Source: Sabellastarte sp. h YS-2021 (taxonomy: Eukaryota > Annelida > Polychaeta > Sabellida > Sabellidae). From it: DNA of 64,000 nt. The stretch covers positions 85,402,706 through 85,466,705 of the forward strand of contig OZ024934.1 in assembly GCA_964017235.1 (NCBI GenBank). Reading direction: 5' to 3'. The notes beneath the pieces are model-generated. The model saw only the letters and a list, made by a program, of their open reading frames with translations, searched no databases and was not told where the DNA came from. This document shows positions 33,489 to 48,000 of the stretch, one piece after another (the first letter of the stretch is position 1; each line of letters opens with the position of its first letter). A program made the position numbers and the translations under genes.

Positions 33489-36100
33489 GCACATTAGGTG
33501 GGTGGCACTAGTGATTATGGGAATGATTTCAGACTTACATCCAAATGGGAAACTCATGTTACCACCTGTGAGGGCTCTGATACCCAAGTACCCGGTGCGC
33601 CTTTTTTCCTCTGTAACTAAGTCAAATATTGAGATGTAATGCTGGAATTTGGGCAGGACATTAGGTGGGTGGCACTAGTAATTATGGGAATCATTTCAAA
33701 CTTACATCCATGTGGGAAACTCATGTTACCACCTGTGAGGGCTCCAACACCCAAGTACCCAGTGCGCCCTTTTTTCCTCCATAACTAAGTCAAATATTGA
33801 GATGTAATGCTGGAATTTCGGCATGACATTAGGTGGGTGGCACTAGTGATTATGGGAATGATTTCAGACTTACATCCAAATGGGAAACTCATGTTACCAC
33901 CTGTGAGGGCTCTGATACCCAAGTACCCGGTGCGCCTTTTTTCTTCTGTAACTAAGTCAAATATTGAGATGTAATGCTGGAATTTGGGCAGGACATTAGG
34001 TGGGTGGCACTAGTAATTATGGGAATCATTTCAAACTTACATCCATGTGGGAAACTCATGTTACCACCTGTGAGGGCTCCAACACCCAAGTACCCAGTGC
34101 GCCCTTTTTTCCTCTGTAACTAAGTCAAATGATGAGATGTAATGCTGGAATTTGGGCAGCACATTAGGTGGGTGGCACTAGTGATTATGGGAATGATTTC
34201 AGACTTACATCCAAATGGGAAACTCATGTTACCACCTGTGAGGGCTCTGATACCCAAGTACCCGGTGCGCCTTTTTTCCTCTGTAACTAAGTCAAATATT
34301 GAGATGTAATGCTGGAATTTGGGCAGGACATTAGGTGGGTGGCACTAGTAATTATGGGAATCATTTCAAACTTACATCCATGTGGGAAACTCATGTTACC
34401 ACCTGTGAGGGCTCCAACACCCAAGTACCCAGTGCGCCCTTTTTTCCTCCATAACTAAGTCAAATATTGAGATGTAATGCTGGAATTTGGGCAGGACATT
34501 ATTTGGGTGGCAATAGTGATTATGAGAATGATTTCAGACTTAAACCTAGGTGGGAAGATCATGTCATGAGGAGACCCAAATCCGATACCCAAGTACCCAG
34601 TGGACCTTTTTTCCTCTGTAACTAAGTCAAATATTGAGATGTAATGCTGGAATTTGGACAGGATATTAGGTGAGTGGCACTAGTGATTATTGGAATCATT
34701 TCAAACTTAAATCCAGGTCAAAAACTCATGTGAGGACCTTTCAGGGCTCTGACACCCAAGTACCCTGTGCGCCTTTTTCCCTCCGTAACTAAGTCAAATG
34801 ATGAGATGTAATGCTGGAATTTGGGCAGCACATTAGGTGGGTGGCACTAGTGATTATGGGAATGATTTCAGACTTACATCCAAATGGGAAACTCATGTTA
34901 CCACCTGTGAGGGCTCTGATACCCAAGTACCCGGTGCGCCTTTTTTCCTTTGTAACTAAGTCAAATATTGAGATGTAATGCTGGAATTTGGGCAGGACAT
35001 TAGGTGGGTGGCACTAGTAATTATGGGAATCATTTCAAACTTACATCCATGTGGGAAACTCATGTTACCACCTGTGAGGGCTCCAACACCCAAGTACCCA
35101 GTGCGCCCTTTTTTCCTCCATAACTAAGTCAAATATTGAGATGTAATGCTGGAATTTCGGCATGACATTAGGTGGGTGGCACTAGTGATTATGGGTATGA
35201 TTTCAGACTTACATCCAGGTGGGAAGATCATGTCACGACCAGTCTCGGATCCGACACCCAAGTACCCAGTATGCCTTTTTTCCTCTGTAACTAAGTCAAA
35301 TATTGAGATGTAATGCTGGAATTTGGGCAGAACATGAGGTGGGTGGCACTAGTAATTATGGGAATCATTTCAAACTTACATCCAGGTGGGAAACTCATGT
35401 TACCACCTGTGAGGGCTCCGACACCAAGTACCCAGTGCGCCTTTTTTCCTCCATAACTAAGTCAAATATTGAGATGTAATGCTGCAATTTTGGCAGGACA
35501 TTAGGTGGGTGGCACTAGTGATTATGGGAATGATTTCAAACTTACATCCAGGTGGGAAACTCATGTTACACCTATGAGGGCTCTGACACCCAAGTACCTG
35601 GTGTGCCTTTTTTCCTCCGTAACTAAGTCAAATATTGAGATGTAATGCTGGAATTTGGGCAGGACATTAGGTGGCTGGCACTAGTAATTATGGGAATCAT
35701 TTCAAACTTACATCCAGATGGGAAACTCATGTTACCACTATGAGGGCTCTGACACCCAAGTACCCGGTGCGCCTTTTTTCCTCCAAAGCTAAGTCAAATA
35801 TTGAGATGTAATGCTGGAATTTGGGCAGGACATTAGGTGGGTGCCACTAGTGATTATGGGTATGATTTCAAACTTACATCCAGGTGGGAAACTCATGTTA
35901 CCACCTGTGAGGGCTCCGACACCCAAGTACCCGGTGCGCTTTTTTTCCTCCATAACTAAGTCAAATATTTTAGATGTAATGCTGGAATTTGGGCAGGACA
36001 TTAGGTGGGTGGCACTAGTAATTATGGGAATCATTTCAAACTTACATCCAGGTGGGAAACTCATGTTACCACCTGTGAGGGCTCCAACACCCAAGTACCC
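33489..36100. repeat. Satellite macro-HOR, partial third copy
   Basis: Continues the 5,682-bp register for about 2.6 kb. Noted differences from copy 2 include AGGTCAAAAACTC near 34716 (AGGTCAGAAACTC in copy 2) and GACATTAGG near 35165 (GACACTAGG in copy 2). The register ends near 36100, where the equivalent of 30418 (AGTGCGCCC) reads GGTGCCCC. Confidence 0.75.
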
Positions 36101-38199
36101 GGTGCCCCTTTTTTCCTCCATAACTAAGTCAAATTTTGAGATGTAATGCTGGAATTTGGGCAGGACATTAGGTGGGTGGCACTAGTAATTATGGGAATCA
36201 TTTCAAACTTACATCCAGGTGGGAAACTCATGTTACCACCTATGAGGGCTCCGACACCCAAGTACCCAGTGCGCTTTTTTTCCTCCAAAACTAAGTCAAA
36301 TATTGAGATGTAATGCTGGAATTTGGGCAGGACACTAGGTGGGTGGCACTAGTAATTATGGGAATCATTTCAAACTTGCATCCAGATGGGAAACTTATGT
36401 TACCACCTATGAGAGCTCTGACAACCAAGTACCCGGTGCGCCTTTTTTCCTCCGAAACTAAGTCAAATATTGAGATGTGATGCTGGAATTTGGGCAGGAC
36501 ATTAGGTGGGTGGCACTAGTGATTATGGGTATGATATCAAACTTACATCCAGGTGGGAAACTCATGTTACCACCTGTGAGGGCTCCGACACCCAAGTACC
36601 CGGTGCGCCTTTTTTCCTCCATAACTAAGTCAAATATTTTAGATGTAATTCTGGAATTTGGGCAGGACATTAGGTGGGTGGCACTAGTAATTATGGGAAT
36701 CATTTCAAACTTACATCCAGGTGGGAAACTCATGTTACCACCTATGAGGGCTCCGACACCCAAGTACCCGGTGCGCCTTTTTTCCTCCATAACTAAGTCA
36801 AATATTGAGATGTAATGCTGGAATTTGGGCAGGACATTAGGCGGGTGGCACTGGTAATTATGGGAATCATTTCAAACTTACATCCAGGTGGGAAACTCAT
36901 GTTACCACCTATGAGGGCTCTGACACCCAAGTACCCGGTGCGCCTTTTTTCCTCCAAAACTAAGTCAAATATTGAGATGTAATGCTGGAATTTGGGCAGG
37001 ACATTAGGTGGGTGGCACTACTGATTATGGGTATGATTTCAAACTTACATCCAGGTGGGAAACTCATGTTACCACCTATGAGGGCTCTGACACCCAAGTA
37101 CCCGGTGCGCCTTTTTTCCTCCAAAACTAAGTCAAATATTGAGATGTAATGCTGGAATTTGGGCAGGACATTAGGTGGGTGGCACTACTGATTATGGGTA
37201 TGATTTCAAACTTACATCCAGGTGGGAAACTCATGTTACCACCTATGAGGGCTCTGACACCCAAGTACCCGGTGCGCCTTTTTTCCTCCGAAACTAAGTC
37301 AAATATTGAGATGTAATGCTGGAATTTGGGCAGGACATTAGGTGGGTGGCACTACTGATTATGGGTATGATTTCAAACTTACATCCAGGTGGGAAACTCA
37401 TGTTACCACCTATGAGGGCTCCGACACCCAAGTACCCGGTGCGCCTTTTTTCCTCCATAACTAAGTCAAATATCGAGATGTGATGCTGGAATTTGGGCAG
37501 GACACTAGGTGGGTGGCACTAGTAATTATGGGAATCATTTCAAACTTACATCCAGGTGGGAAACTCATGTTACCACCTATGAGGGCTCCGACACCCAAGT
37601 ACCCAGTGCGCTTTTTTTCCTCCAAAACTAAGTCAAATATTGAGATGTAATGCTGGAATTTGGGCAGGACATTAGGTGGGTGGCTTTAGTAATTATCGGA
37701 ATCATTTCAAACTTACATCCAGGTGGGAAACTCATGTTACCACCTATGAGGGCTCCGACACCCAAGTACCCGGTGCACCTTTTTTCCTCCATAACTAAGT
37801 CAAATATTGAGATGTAAAGCTGGAATTTGGGCAGGACATTAGGTGGGTGGCACCAGTAATTATGGGAATCATTTCAAACTTACATCCAGGTGGGAAACTC
37901 ATGTTACCACCTATGAGGGCTCCGACACCCAAGTACGCGGTGCCCTTTTTTTCCTCCATAACTAAGTCAAATATTGAGATGTAATGCTGGAATTTGGGCA
38001 GGACATTAGGTGGGTGGCACTAGTAATTATGGGAATCATTTCAAACTTACATCCAGATGGGAAACTTATGTTACCACCTATGAGGGCTCTGACACCCAAG
38101 TACCCGGTGCGCCTTTTTTCCTCCGAAACTAAGTCAAATATTGAGATGTAATGCTGGAATTTGGGCAGGACATTAGGTGGGTGGCACTAGTGATTATGG

Positions 38200-41100
38200 G
38201 TATGATTTCAAACTTACATCCAGGTGGGAAACTCATGTTACCACCTATGAGGGCTCTGACACCCAAGTACCCGGTGCGCCTTTTTTCCTCCAAAACTAAG
38301 TCAAATATTGAGATGTAATGCTGGAATTTGGGCAGGACATTAGGTGGGTGGCACTACTGATTATGGGTATGATTTCAAACTTACATCCAGGTGGGAAACT
38401 CATGTTACCACCTATGAGGGCTCTGACACCCAAGTACCCGGTGCGTCTTTTTTCCTCCAAAACTAAGTCAAATATTGAGATGTAATGCTGGAATTTGGGC
38501 AGGACATTAGGTGGGTGGCACTACTGATTATGGGTATGATTTCAAACTTACATCCAGGTGGGAAACTCATGTTACCACCTATGAGGGCTCTGACACCCAA
38601 GTACCTGGTGCGGCTTTTTTCCTCCGAAACTAAGTCAAATATTGAGATGTAATGCTGGAATTTGGGCAGGACATTAGGTGGGTGGCACTAGTGATTATGG
38701 GTATGATTTCAAACTTACATCCAGGTGGGAAACTCATGTTACCACCTATGAGGGCTCCGACACCCAAGTACCCGGTGCGCCTTTTTTCCTCCATAACTAA
38801 GTCAAATATCGAGATGTGATGCTGGAATTTGGGCAGGACACTAGGTGGGTGGCACTAGTAATTATGGGAATCATTTCAAACTTACATCCAGATGGGAAAC
38901 TTATGTTACCACCTATGAGGGCTCTGACACCCAAGTACCCGGTGCGCCTTTTTTCCTCCGAAACTAAATCAAATATTGAGATGTAATGCTGGAATTTGGG
39001 CAGGACATTAGGCGGGTGGCACTAGTAATTATGGGAATCATTTCAAACTTACATCCAGGTGGGAAACTCATGTTACCACCTATGAGGGCTCCGACACCCA
39101 AGTACCCAGTGCGCTTTTTTTCCTCCAAAACTAAGTCAAATATTGAGATGTAATGCTGGAATTTGGGCAGGACATTAGGTGGGTGGCTTTAGTAATTATC
39201 GGAATCATTTCAAACTTACATCCAGGTGGGAAACTCATGTTACCACCTATGAGGGCTCCGACACCCAAGTACCCGGTGCACCTTTTTTCCTCCATAACTA
39301 AGTCAAATATTGAGATGTAAAGCTGGAATTTGGGCAGGACATTAGGTGGGTGGCACTAGTAATTATGGGAATCATTTCAAACTTACATCCAGGTGGGAAA
39401 CTCATGTTACCACCTATGAGGGCTCCGACACCCAAGTACGCGGTGCGCTTTTTTTCCTCCATAACTAAGTCAAATATTGAGATGTAATGCTGGAATTTGG
39501 GCAGGACATTAGGTGGGTGGCACTAGTAATTATGGGAATCATTTCAAACTTACATCCAGATGGGAAACTTATGTTACCACCTATGAGGGCTCTGACACCC
39601 AAGTACCCGGTGCGCCTTTTTTCCTCCGAAACTAAGTCAAATATTGAGATGTAATGCTGGAATTTGGGCAGGACATTAGGTGGGTGGCACTAGTGATTAT
39701 GGGTATGATTTCAAACTTACATCCAGGTGGGAAACTCATGTTACCACCTGTGAGGGCTCCGACACCCAAGTACCCAGTGCGCCTTTTTTCCTCCATAACT
39801 AAGTCAAATATTGAGATGTAATGCTGGAATTTGAGCAGGACATTAGGTGGGTGGCACTAGTAATTATGGGAATCATTTCAAACTTACATCCAGGTGGGAA
39901 ACTCATGTTACCACCTATGAGGGCTCCGACACCCAAGTACCCGGTGCGCTTTTTTTCCTCCATAACTAAGTCAAATATTGAGATGTAATGCTGGAATTTG
40001 GGCAGGACATTAGGTGGGTGGCACTAGTAATTATGGGAATCATTTCAAACTTACATCCAGATGGGAAACTCATGTTACCACCTATGAGGGCTCTGACACC
40101 CAAGTACCCGGTGCGCCTTTTTTCCTCCGAAACTAAGTCAAATATTGAGATGTAATGCTGGAATTTGGGCAGGACATTAGGTGGGTGGCACTAGTGATTA
40201 TGGGTATGATGTCAAACTTACATCCAGGTGGGAAACTCATGTTACCACCTATGAGGGCTCCAACACCCAAGTACCCGGTGCGCTTTTTTTCCTCCATAAC
40301 TAAGTCAAATATTTTAGATGTAATGCTGGAATTTGGGCAGGACATTAGGTGGGTGGCACTAGTAATTATGGGAATCATTTCAAACTTACAACCAGATGGG
40401 AAACTTATGTTACCACCTATGAGGGCTCTGACACCCAAGTACCCGGTGCGCCTTTTTTCCTCCGAAACTAAGTCAAATATTGAGATGTAATGCTGGAATT
40501 TGGGCAGGACATTAGGTGGGTGCCACTAGTGATTATGGGTATGATTTCAAACTTACATCCATTTGGGAAACTCATGTTACCACCTGTGAGGGCTCCGACA
40601 CCCAAGTACCCGGTGCGCTTTTTTTCCTCCATAACTAAGTCAAATATTTTAGATGTAATGCTGGAATTTGGGCAGGACATTAGGTGGGTGGCACTAGTAA
40701 TTATGGGAATCATTTGAAACTTACATCCAGGTGGGAAACTCATGTTACCACCTGTGAGGGCTCCGACACCCAAGTACCCGGTGCGCCTTTTTTCCTCCAT
40801 AACTAAGTCAAATATTGAGATGTAATGCTGGAATTTGGGCAGGACATTAGGTGGGTGGCACTAGTAATTATGGGAATCATTTCAAACTTACATCCAGGTG
40901 GGAAACTCATGTTACCACCTATGAGAGCTCCGACACCCAAGTACCCAGTGCGCTTTTTTTTCTCCAAAACTAAGTCAAATATTGAGATGTAATGCTGGAA
41001 TTTGGGCAGGACATTAGGTGGGTGGCACTAGTAATTATGGGAATCATTTCAAACTTACATCCAGGTGGGAAACTCATGTTACCACCTATGAGGGCTCTGA

Positions 41101-41520
41101 CACCCAAGTACCCGGTGCGCCTTTTTTCCTCCAAAACTAAGTCAAATATTGAGATGTAATGCTGGAATTTGGGCAGGACATTAGGTGGGTGGCACTACTG
41201 ATTATGGGTATGATTTCAAACTTACATCCAGGTGGGAAACTCATGTTACCACCTATGAGGGCTCTGACACCCAAGTACCGGGTGCGCCTTTTTTCCTCCA
41301 AAACTAAGTCAAATATTGAGATGTAATGCTGGAATTTGGGCAGGACATTAGGTGGGTGGCACTACTGATTATGGGTATGATTTCAAACTTACATCCAGGT
41401 GGGAAACTCATGTTACCACCTATGAGGGCTCTGACACCCAAGTACCCGGTGCGCCTTTTTTCCTCCGAAACTAAGTCAAATATTGAGATGTAATGCTGGA
41501 ATTTGGGCAGGACATTAGGT
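38200..41520. repeat. Satellite segment duplicated 9,856 bp away, left copy
   Basis: Markers repeat at exactly 9,856 bp: GTACCTGGTGCGGC at 38601 and 48457; GTACGCGGTGCGC at 39436 and 49292; the TACAACCAGATGGG monomer near 40388 and 50244; GTACCGGGTGCGCC near 41275 and 51131. The partner segment is about 48056-51376. One private difference is AAACTGACATCC near 51246 (AAACTTACATCC near 41390). Confidence 0.72.
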
Positions 41521-41539
41521 GGGTGGCACTACTGATTAT

Positions 41540-44500
41540 GGGTATGATTTCAAACTTACATCCAGGTGGGAAACTCATGTTACCACCTATGAGGGCTCCG
41601 ACACCCAAGTACCCGGTGCGCCTTTTTTCCTCCATAACTAAGTCAAATATCGAGATGTGATGCTGGAATTTGGGCAGGACACTAGGTGGGTGGCACTAGT
41701 AATTATGGGAATCATTTCAAACTTACATCCAGATGGGAAACTTATGTTACCACCTATGAGGGCTCTGACACCCAAGTACCCGGTGCGCCTTTTTTCCTCC
41801 GAAACTAAATCAAATATTGAGATGTAATGCTGGAATTTGGGCAGGACATTACGCGGGTGGCACTAGTAATTATGGGAATCATTTCAAACTTACATCCAGG
41901 TGGGAAACTCATGTTACCACCTATGAGGGCTCCGACACCCAAGTACCCAGTGCGCTTTTTTTCCTCCAAAACTAAGTCAAATATTGAGATGTAATGCTGG
42001 AATTTGGGCAGGACATTAGGTGGGTGGCTTTAGTAATTATCGGAATCATTTCAAACTTACATCCAGGTGGGAAACTCATGTTACCACCTATGAGGGCTCC
42101 GACAACCAAGTACCCGGTGCACCTTTTTTCCTCCATAACTAAGTCAAATATTGAGATGTAATGCTGGAATTTGGGCAGGACATTAGGTGGGTGGCACTAG
42201 TAATTATGGGAATCATTTCAAACTTACATCCAGGTGGGAAACTCATGTTACCACCTATGAGGGCTCCGACACCCAAGTACGCGGTGCGCTTTTTTTCCTC
42301 CATAACTAAGTCAAATATTGAGATGTAATGCTGGAATTTGGGCAGGACATTAGGTGGGTGGCACTAGTAATTATGGGAATCATTTCAAACTTACATCCAG
42401 ATGGGAAACTTATGTTACCACCTATGAGGGCTCTGACACCCAAGTACCCGGTGCGCCTTTTTTCCTCCGAAACTAAGTCAAATATTGAGATGTAATGCTG
42501 GAATTTGGGCAGGACATTAGGTGGGTGGCACTAGTGATTATGGGTATGATTTCAAACTTACATCCAGGTGGGAAACTCATGTTACCACCTGTGAGGGCTC
42601 CGACACCCAAGTACCCGGTGCACCTTTTTTCCTCCATAACTAAGTCAAATATTGAGATGTAATGCTGGAATTTGGGCAGGACATTAGGTGGGTGGCACTA
42701 GTAATTATGGGAATCATTTCAAACTTACATCCAGGTGGGAAACTCATGTTACCACCTATGAGGGCTCTTGACACCCAAGTACCCGGTGCGCCTTTTTTCC
42801 TCCAAAACTAAGTCAAATATTGAGATGTAATGCTGGAATTTGGGCAGGACATTAGGTGGGTGGCACTACTGATTATGGGTATGATTTCAAACTTACATCC
42901 AGGTGGGAAACTCATGTTACCACCTATGAGGGCTCTGACACCCAAGTACCCGGTGCGCCTTTTTTCCTCCAAAACTAAGTCAAATATTGAGATGTAATGC
43001 TGGAATTTGGGCAGGACATTAGGTGGGTGGCACTACTGATTATGGGTATGATTTCAAACTTACATCCAGGTGGGAAACTCATGTTACCACCTATGAGGGC
43101 TCTGACACCCAAGTACCCGGTGCGCCTTTTTTCCTCCGAAACTAAGTCAAATATTGAGATGTAATGCTGGAATTTGGGCAGGACATTAGGTGGGTGGCAC
43201 TACTGATTATGGGTATGATTTCAAACTTACATCCAGATGGGAAACTCATGTTACCACCTATGAGGGCTCCGACACCCAAGTACCCGGTGCGCCTTTTTTC
43301 CTCCATAACTAAGTCAAATATCGAGATGTGATGCTGGAATTTGGGCAGGACACTAGGTGGGTGGCACTAGTAATTATGGGAATCATTTCAAACTTACATC
43401 CAGGTGGGAAACTCATGTTACCACCTATGAGGGCTCCGACACCCAAGTACCCAGTGCGCTTTTTTTCCTCCAAAACTAAGTCAAATATTGAGATGTAATG
43501 CTGGAATTTGGGCAGGACATTAGGTGGGTGGCTTTAGTAATTATCGGAATCATTTCAAACTTACATCCAGGTGGGAAACTCATGTTACCACCTATGAGGG
43601 CTCCGACACCCAAGTACCCGGTGCACCTTTTTTCCTCCATAACTAAGTCAAATATTGAGATGTAAAGCTGGAATTTGGGCAGGACATTAGGTGGGTGGCA
43701 CCAGTAATTATGGGAATCATTTCAAACTTACATCCAGGTGGGAAACTCATGTTACCACCTATGAGGGCTCCGACACCCAAGTACGCGGTGCCCTTTTTTT
43801 CCTCCATAACTAAGTCAAATATTGAGATGTAATGCTGGAATTTGGGCAGGACATTAGGTGGGTGGCACTAGTAATTATGGGAATCATTTCAAACTTACAT
43901 CCAGATGGGAAACTTATGTTACCACCTATGAGGGCTCTGACACCCAAGTACCCGGTGCGCCTTTTTTCCTCCGAAACTAAGTCAAATATTGAGATGTAAT
44001 GCTGGAATTTGGGCAGGACATTAGGTGGGTGGCACTAGTGATTATGGGTATGATTTCAAACTTACATCCAGGTGGGAAACTCATGTTACCACCTATGAGG
44101 GCTCTGACACCCAAGTACCCGGTGCGCCTTTTTTCCTCCAAAACTAAGTCAAATATTGAGATGTAATGCTGGAATTTGGGCAGGACATTAGGTGGGTGGC
44201 ACTACTGATTATGGGTATGATTTCAAACTTACATCCAGGTGGAAAACTCATGTTACCACCTATGAGGGCTCTGACACCCAAGTACCCGGTGCGCCTTTTT
44301 TCCTCCGAAACTAAGTCAAATATTGAGATGTAATGCTGGAATTTGGGCAGGACATTAGGTGGGTGGCACTAGTGATTATGGGTATGATTTCAAACTTACA
44401 TCCAGGTGGGAAACTCATGTTACTACCTATGAGGGCTCCGACACCCAAGTACCCGGTGCGCCTTTTTTCCTCCATAACTAAGTCAAATATCGAGATGTGA

Positions 44501-45047
44501 TGCTGGAATTTGGGCAGGACACTAGGTGGGTGGCACTAGTAATTATGGGAATCATTTCAAACTTACATCCAGGTGGGAAACTCATGTTACCACCTATGAG
44601 GGCTCTGACACCCAAGTACCCGGTGCGCCTTTTTTCCTCCAAAACTAAGTCAAATATTGAGATGTAATGCTGGAATTTGGGCAGGACATTAGGTGGGTGG
44701 CACTACTGATTATGGGTATGATTTCAAACTTACATCCAGGTGGGAAACTCATGTTACCACCTATGAGGGCTCTGACACCCAAGTACCCGGTGCGTCTTTT
44801 TTCCTCCAAAACTAAGTCAAATATTGAGATGTAATGCTGGAATTTGGGCAGGACATTAGGTGGGTGGCACTACTGATTATGGGTATGATTTCAAACTTAC
44901 ATCCAGGTGGGAAACTCATGTTACCACCTATGAGGGCTCTGACACCCAAGTACCTGGTGCGGCTTTTTTCCTCCGAAACTAAGTCAAATATTGAGATGTA
45001 ATGCTGGAATTTGGGCAGGACATTAGGTGGGTGGCACTAGTGATTAT
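41540..45047. repeat. Satellite HOR, 3,508 bp (21-mer), copy 1
   Basis: GACATTACGCGGG at 41845 recurs at 45353 (3,508 bp), and GTACGCGGTGCCC at 43781 recurs at 47288 (3,507 bp). The one-base change in spacing is explained by an extra T in GGGCTCTTGACACC near 42768. Boundaries are approximate: left of 41540 the CACTACTG/CACTAGTG types no longer match. Confidence 0.75.
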
Positions 45048-48000
45048 GGGTATGATTTCAAACTTACATCCAGGTGGGAAACTCATGTTACCACCTATGA
45101 GGGCTCCGACACCCAAGTACCCGGTGCGCCTTTTTTCCTCCATAACTAAGTCAAATATCGAGATGTGATGCTGGAATTTGGGCAGGACACTAGGTGGGTG
45201 GCACTAGTAATTATGGGAATCATTTCAAACTTACATCCAGATGGGAAACTTATGTTACCACCTATGAGGGCTCTGACACCCAAGTACCCGGTGCGCCTTT
45301 TTTCCTCCGAAACTAAATCAAATATTGAGATGTAATGCTGGAATTTGGGCAGGACATTACGCGGGTGGCACTAGTAATTATGGGAATCATTTCAAACTTA
45401 CATCCAGGTGGGAAACTCATGTTACCACCTATGAGGGCTCCGACACCCAAGTACCCAGTGCGCTTTTTTTCCTCCAAAACTAAGTCAAATATTGAGATGT
45501 AATGCTGGAATTTGGGCAGGACATTAGGTGGGTGGCTTTAGTAATTATCGGAATCATTTCAAACTTACATCCAGGTGGGAAACTCATGTTACCACCTATG
45601 AGGGCTCCGACAACCAAGTACCCGGTGCACCTTTTTTCCTCCATAACTAAGTCAAATATTGAGATGTAATGCTGGAATTTGGGCAGGACATTAGGTGGGT
45701 GGCACTAGTAATTATGGGAATCATTTCAAACTTACATCCAGGTGGGAAACTCATGTTACCACCTATGAGGGCTCCGACACCCAAGTACGCGGTGCGCTTT
45801 TTTTCCTCCATAACTAAGTCAAATATTGAGATGTAATGCTGGAATTTGGGCAGGACATTAGGTGGGTGGCACTAGTAATTATGGGAATCATTTCAAACTT
45901 ACATCCAGATGGGAAACTTATGTTACCACCTATGAGGGCTCTGACACCCAAGTACCCGGTGCGCCTTTTTTCCTCCGAAACTAAGTCAAATATTGAGATG
46001 TAATGCTGGAATTTGGGCAGGACATTAGGTGGGTGGCACTAGTGATTATGGGTATGATTTCAAACTTACATCCAGGTGGGAAACTCATGTTACCACCTGT
46101 GAGGGCTCCGACACCCAAGTACCCGGTGCACCTTTTTTCCTCCATAACTAAGTCAAATATTGAGATGTAATGCTGGAATTTGGGCAGGACATTAGGTGGG
46201 TGGCACTAGTAATTATGGGAATCATTTCAAACTTACATCCAGGTGGGAAACTCATGTTACCACCTATGAGGGCTCTGACACCCAAGTACCCGGTGCGCCT
46301 TTTTTCCTCCAAAACTAAGTCAAATATTGAGATGTAATGCTGGAATTTGGGCAGGACATTAGGTGGGTGGCACTACTGATTATGGGTATGATTTCAAACT
46401 TACATCCAGGTGGGAAACTCATGTTACCACCTATGAGGGCTCTGACACCCAAGTACCCGGTGCGCCTTTTTTCCTCCAAAACTAAGTCAAATATTGAGAT
46501 GTAATGCTGGAATTTGGGCAGGACATTAGGTGGGTGGCACTACTGATTATGGGTATGATTTCAAACTTACATCCAGGTGGGAAACTCATGTTACCACCTA
46601 TGAGGGCTCTGACACCCAAGTACCCGGTGCGCCTTTTTTCCTCCGAAACTAAGTCAAATATTGAGATGTAATGCTGGAATTTGGGCAGGACATTAGGTGG
46701 GTGGCACTACTGATTATGGGTATGATTTCAAACTTACATCCAGATGGGAAACTCATGTTACCACCTATGAGGGCTCCGACACCCAAGTACCCGGTGCGCC
46801 TTTTTTCCTCCATAACTAAGTCAAATATCGAGATGTGATGCTGGAATTTGGGCAGGACACTAGGTGGGTGGCACTAGTAATTATGGGAATCATTTCAAAC
46901 TTACATCCAGGTGGGAAACTCATGTTACCACCTATGAGGGCTCCGACACCCAAGTACCCAGTGCGCTTTTTTTCCTCCAAAACTAAGTCAAATATTGAGA
47001 TGTAATGCTGGAATTTGGGCAGGACATTAGGTGGGTGGCTTTAGTAATTATCGGAATCATTTCAAACTTACATCCAGGTGGGAAACTCATGTTACCACCT
47101 ATGAGGGCTCCGACACCCAAGTACCCGGTGCACCTTTTTTCCTCCATAACTAAGTCAAATATTGAGATGTAAAGCTGGAATTTGGGCAGGACATTAGGTG
47201 GGTGGCACCAGTAATTATGGGAATCATTTCAAACTTACATCCAGGTGGGAAACTCATGTTACCACCTATGAGGGCTCCGACACCCAAGTACGCGGTGCCC
47301 TTTTTTTCCTCCATAACTAAGTCAAATATTGAGATGTAATGCTGGAATTTGGGCAGGACATTAGGTGGGTGGCACTAGTAATTATGGGAATCATTTCAAA
47401 CTTACATCCAGATGGGAAACTTATGTTACCACCTATGAGGGCTCTGACACCCAAGTACCCGGTGCGCCTTTTTTCCTCCGAAACTAAGTCAAATATTGAG
47501 ATGTAATGCTGGAATTTGGGCAGGACATTAGGTGGGTGGCACTAGTGATTATGGGTATGATTTCAAACTTACATCCAGGTGGGAAACTCATGTTACCACC
47601 TATGAGGGCTCTGACACCCAAGTACCCGGTGCGCCTTTTTTCCTCCAAAACTAAGTCAAATATTGAGATGTAATGCTGGAATTTGGGCAGGACATTAGGT
47701 GGGTGGCACTACTGATTATGGGTATGATTTCAAACTTACATCCAGGTGGGAAACTCATGTTACCACCTATGAGGGCTCTGACACCCAAGTACCCGGTGCG
47801 CCTTTTTTCCTCCGAAACTAAGTCAAATATTGAGATGTAATGCTGGAATTTGGGCAGGACATTAGGTGGGTGGCACTAGTGATTATGGGTATGATTTCAA
47901 ACTTACATCCAGGTGGGAAACTCATGTTACCACCTATGAGGGCTCCGACACCCAAGTACCCGGTGCGCCTTTTTTCCTCCATAACTAAGTCAAATATCGA

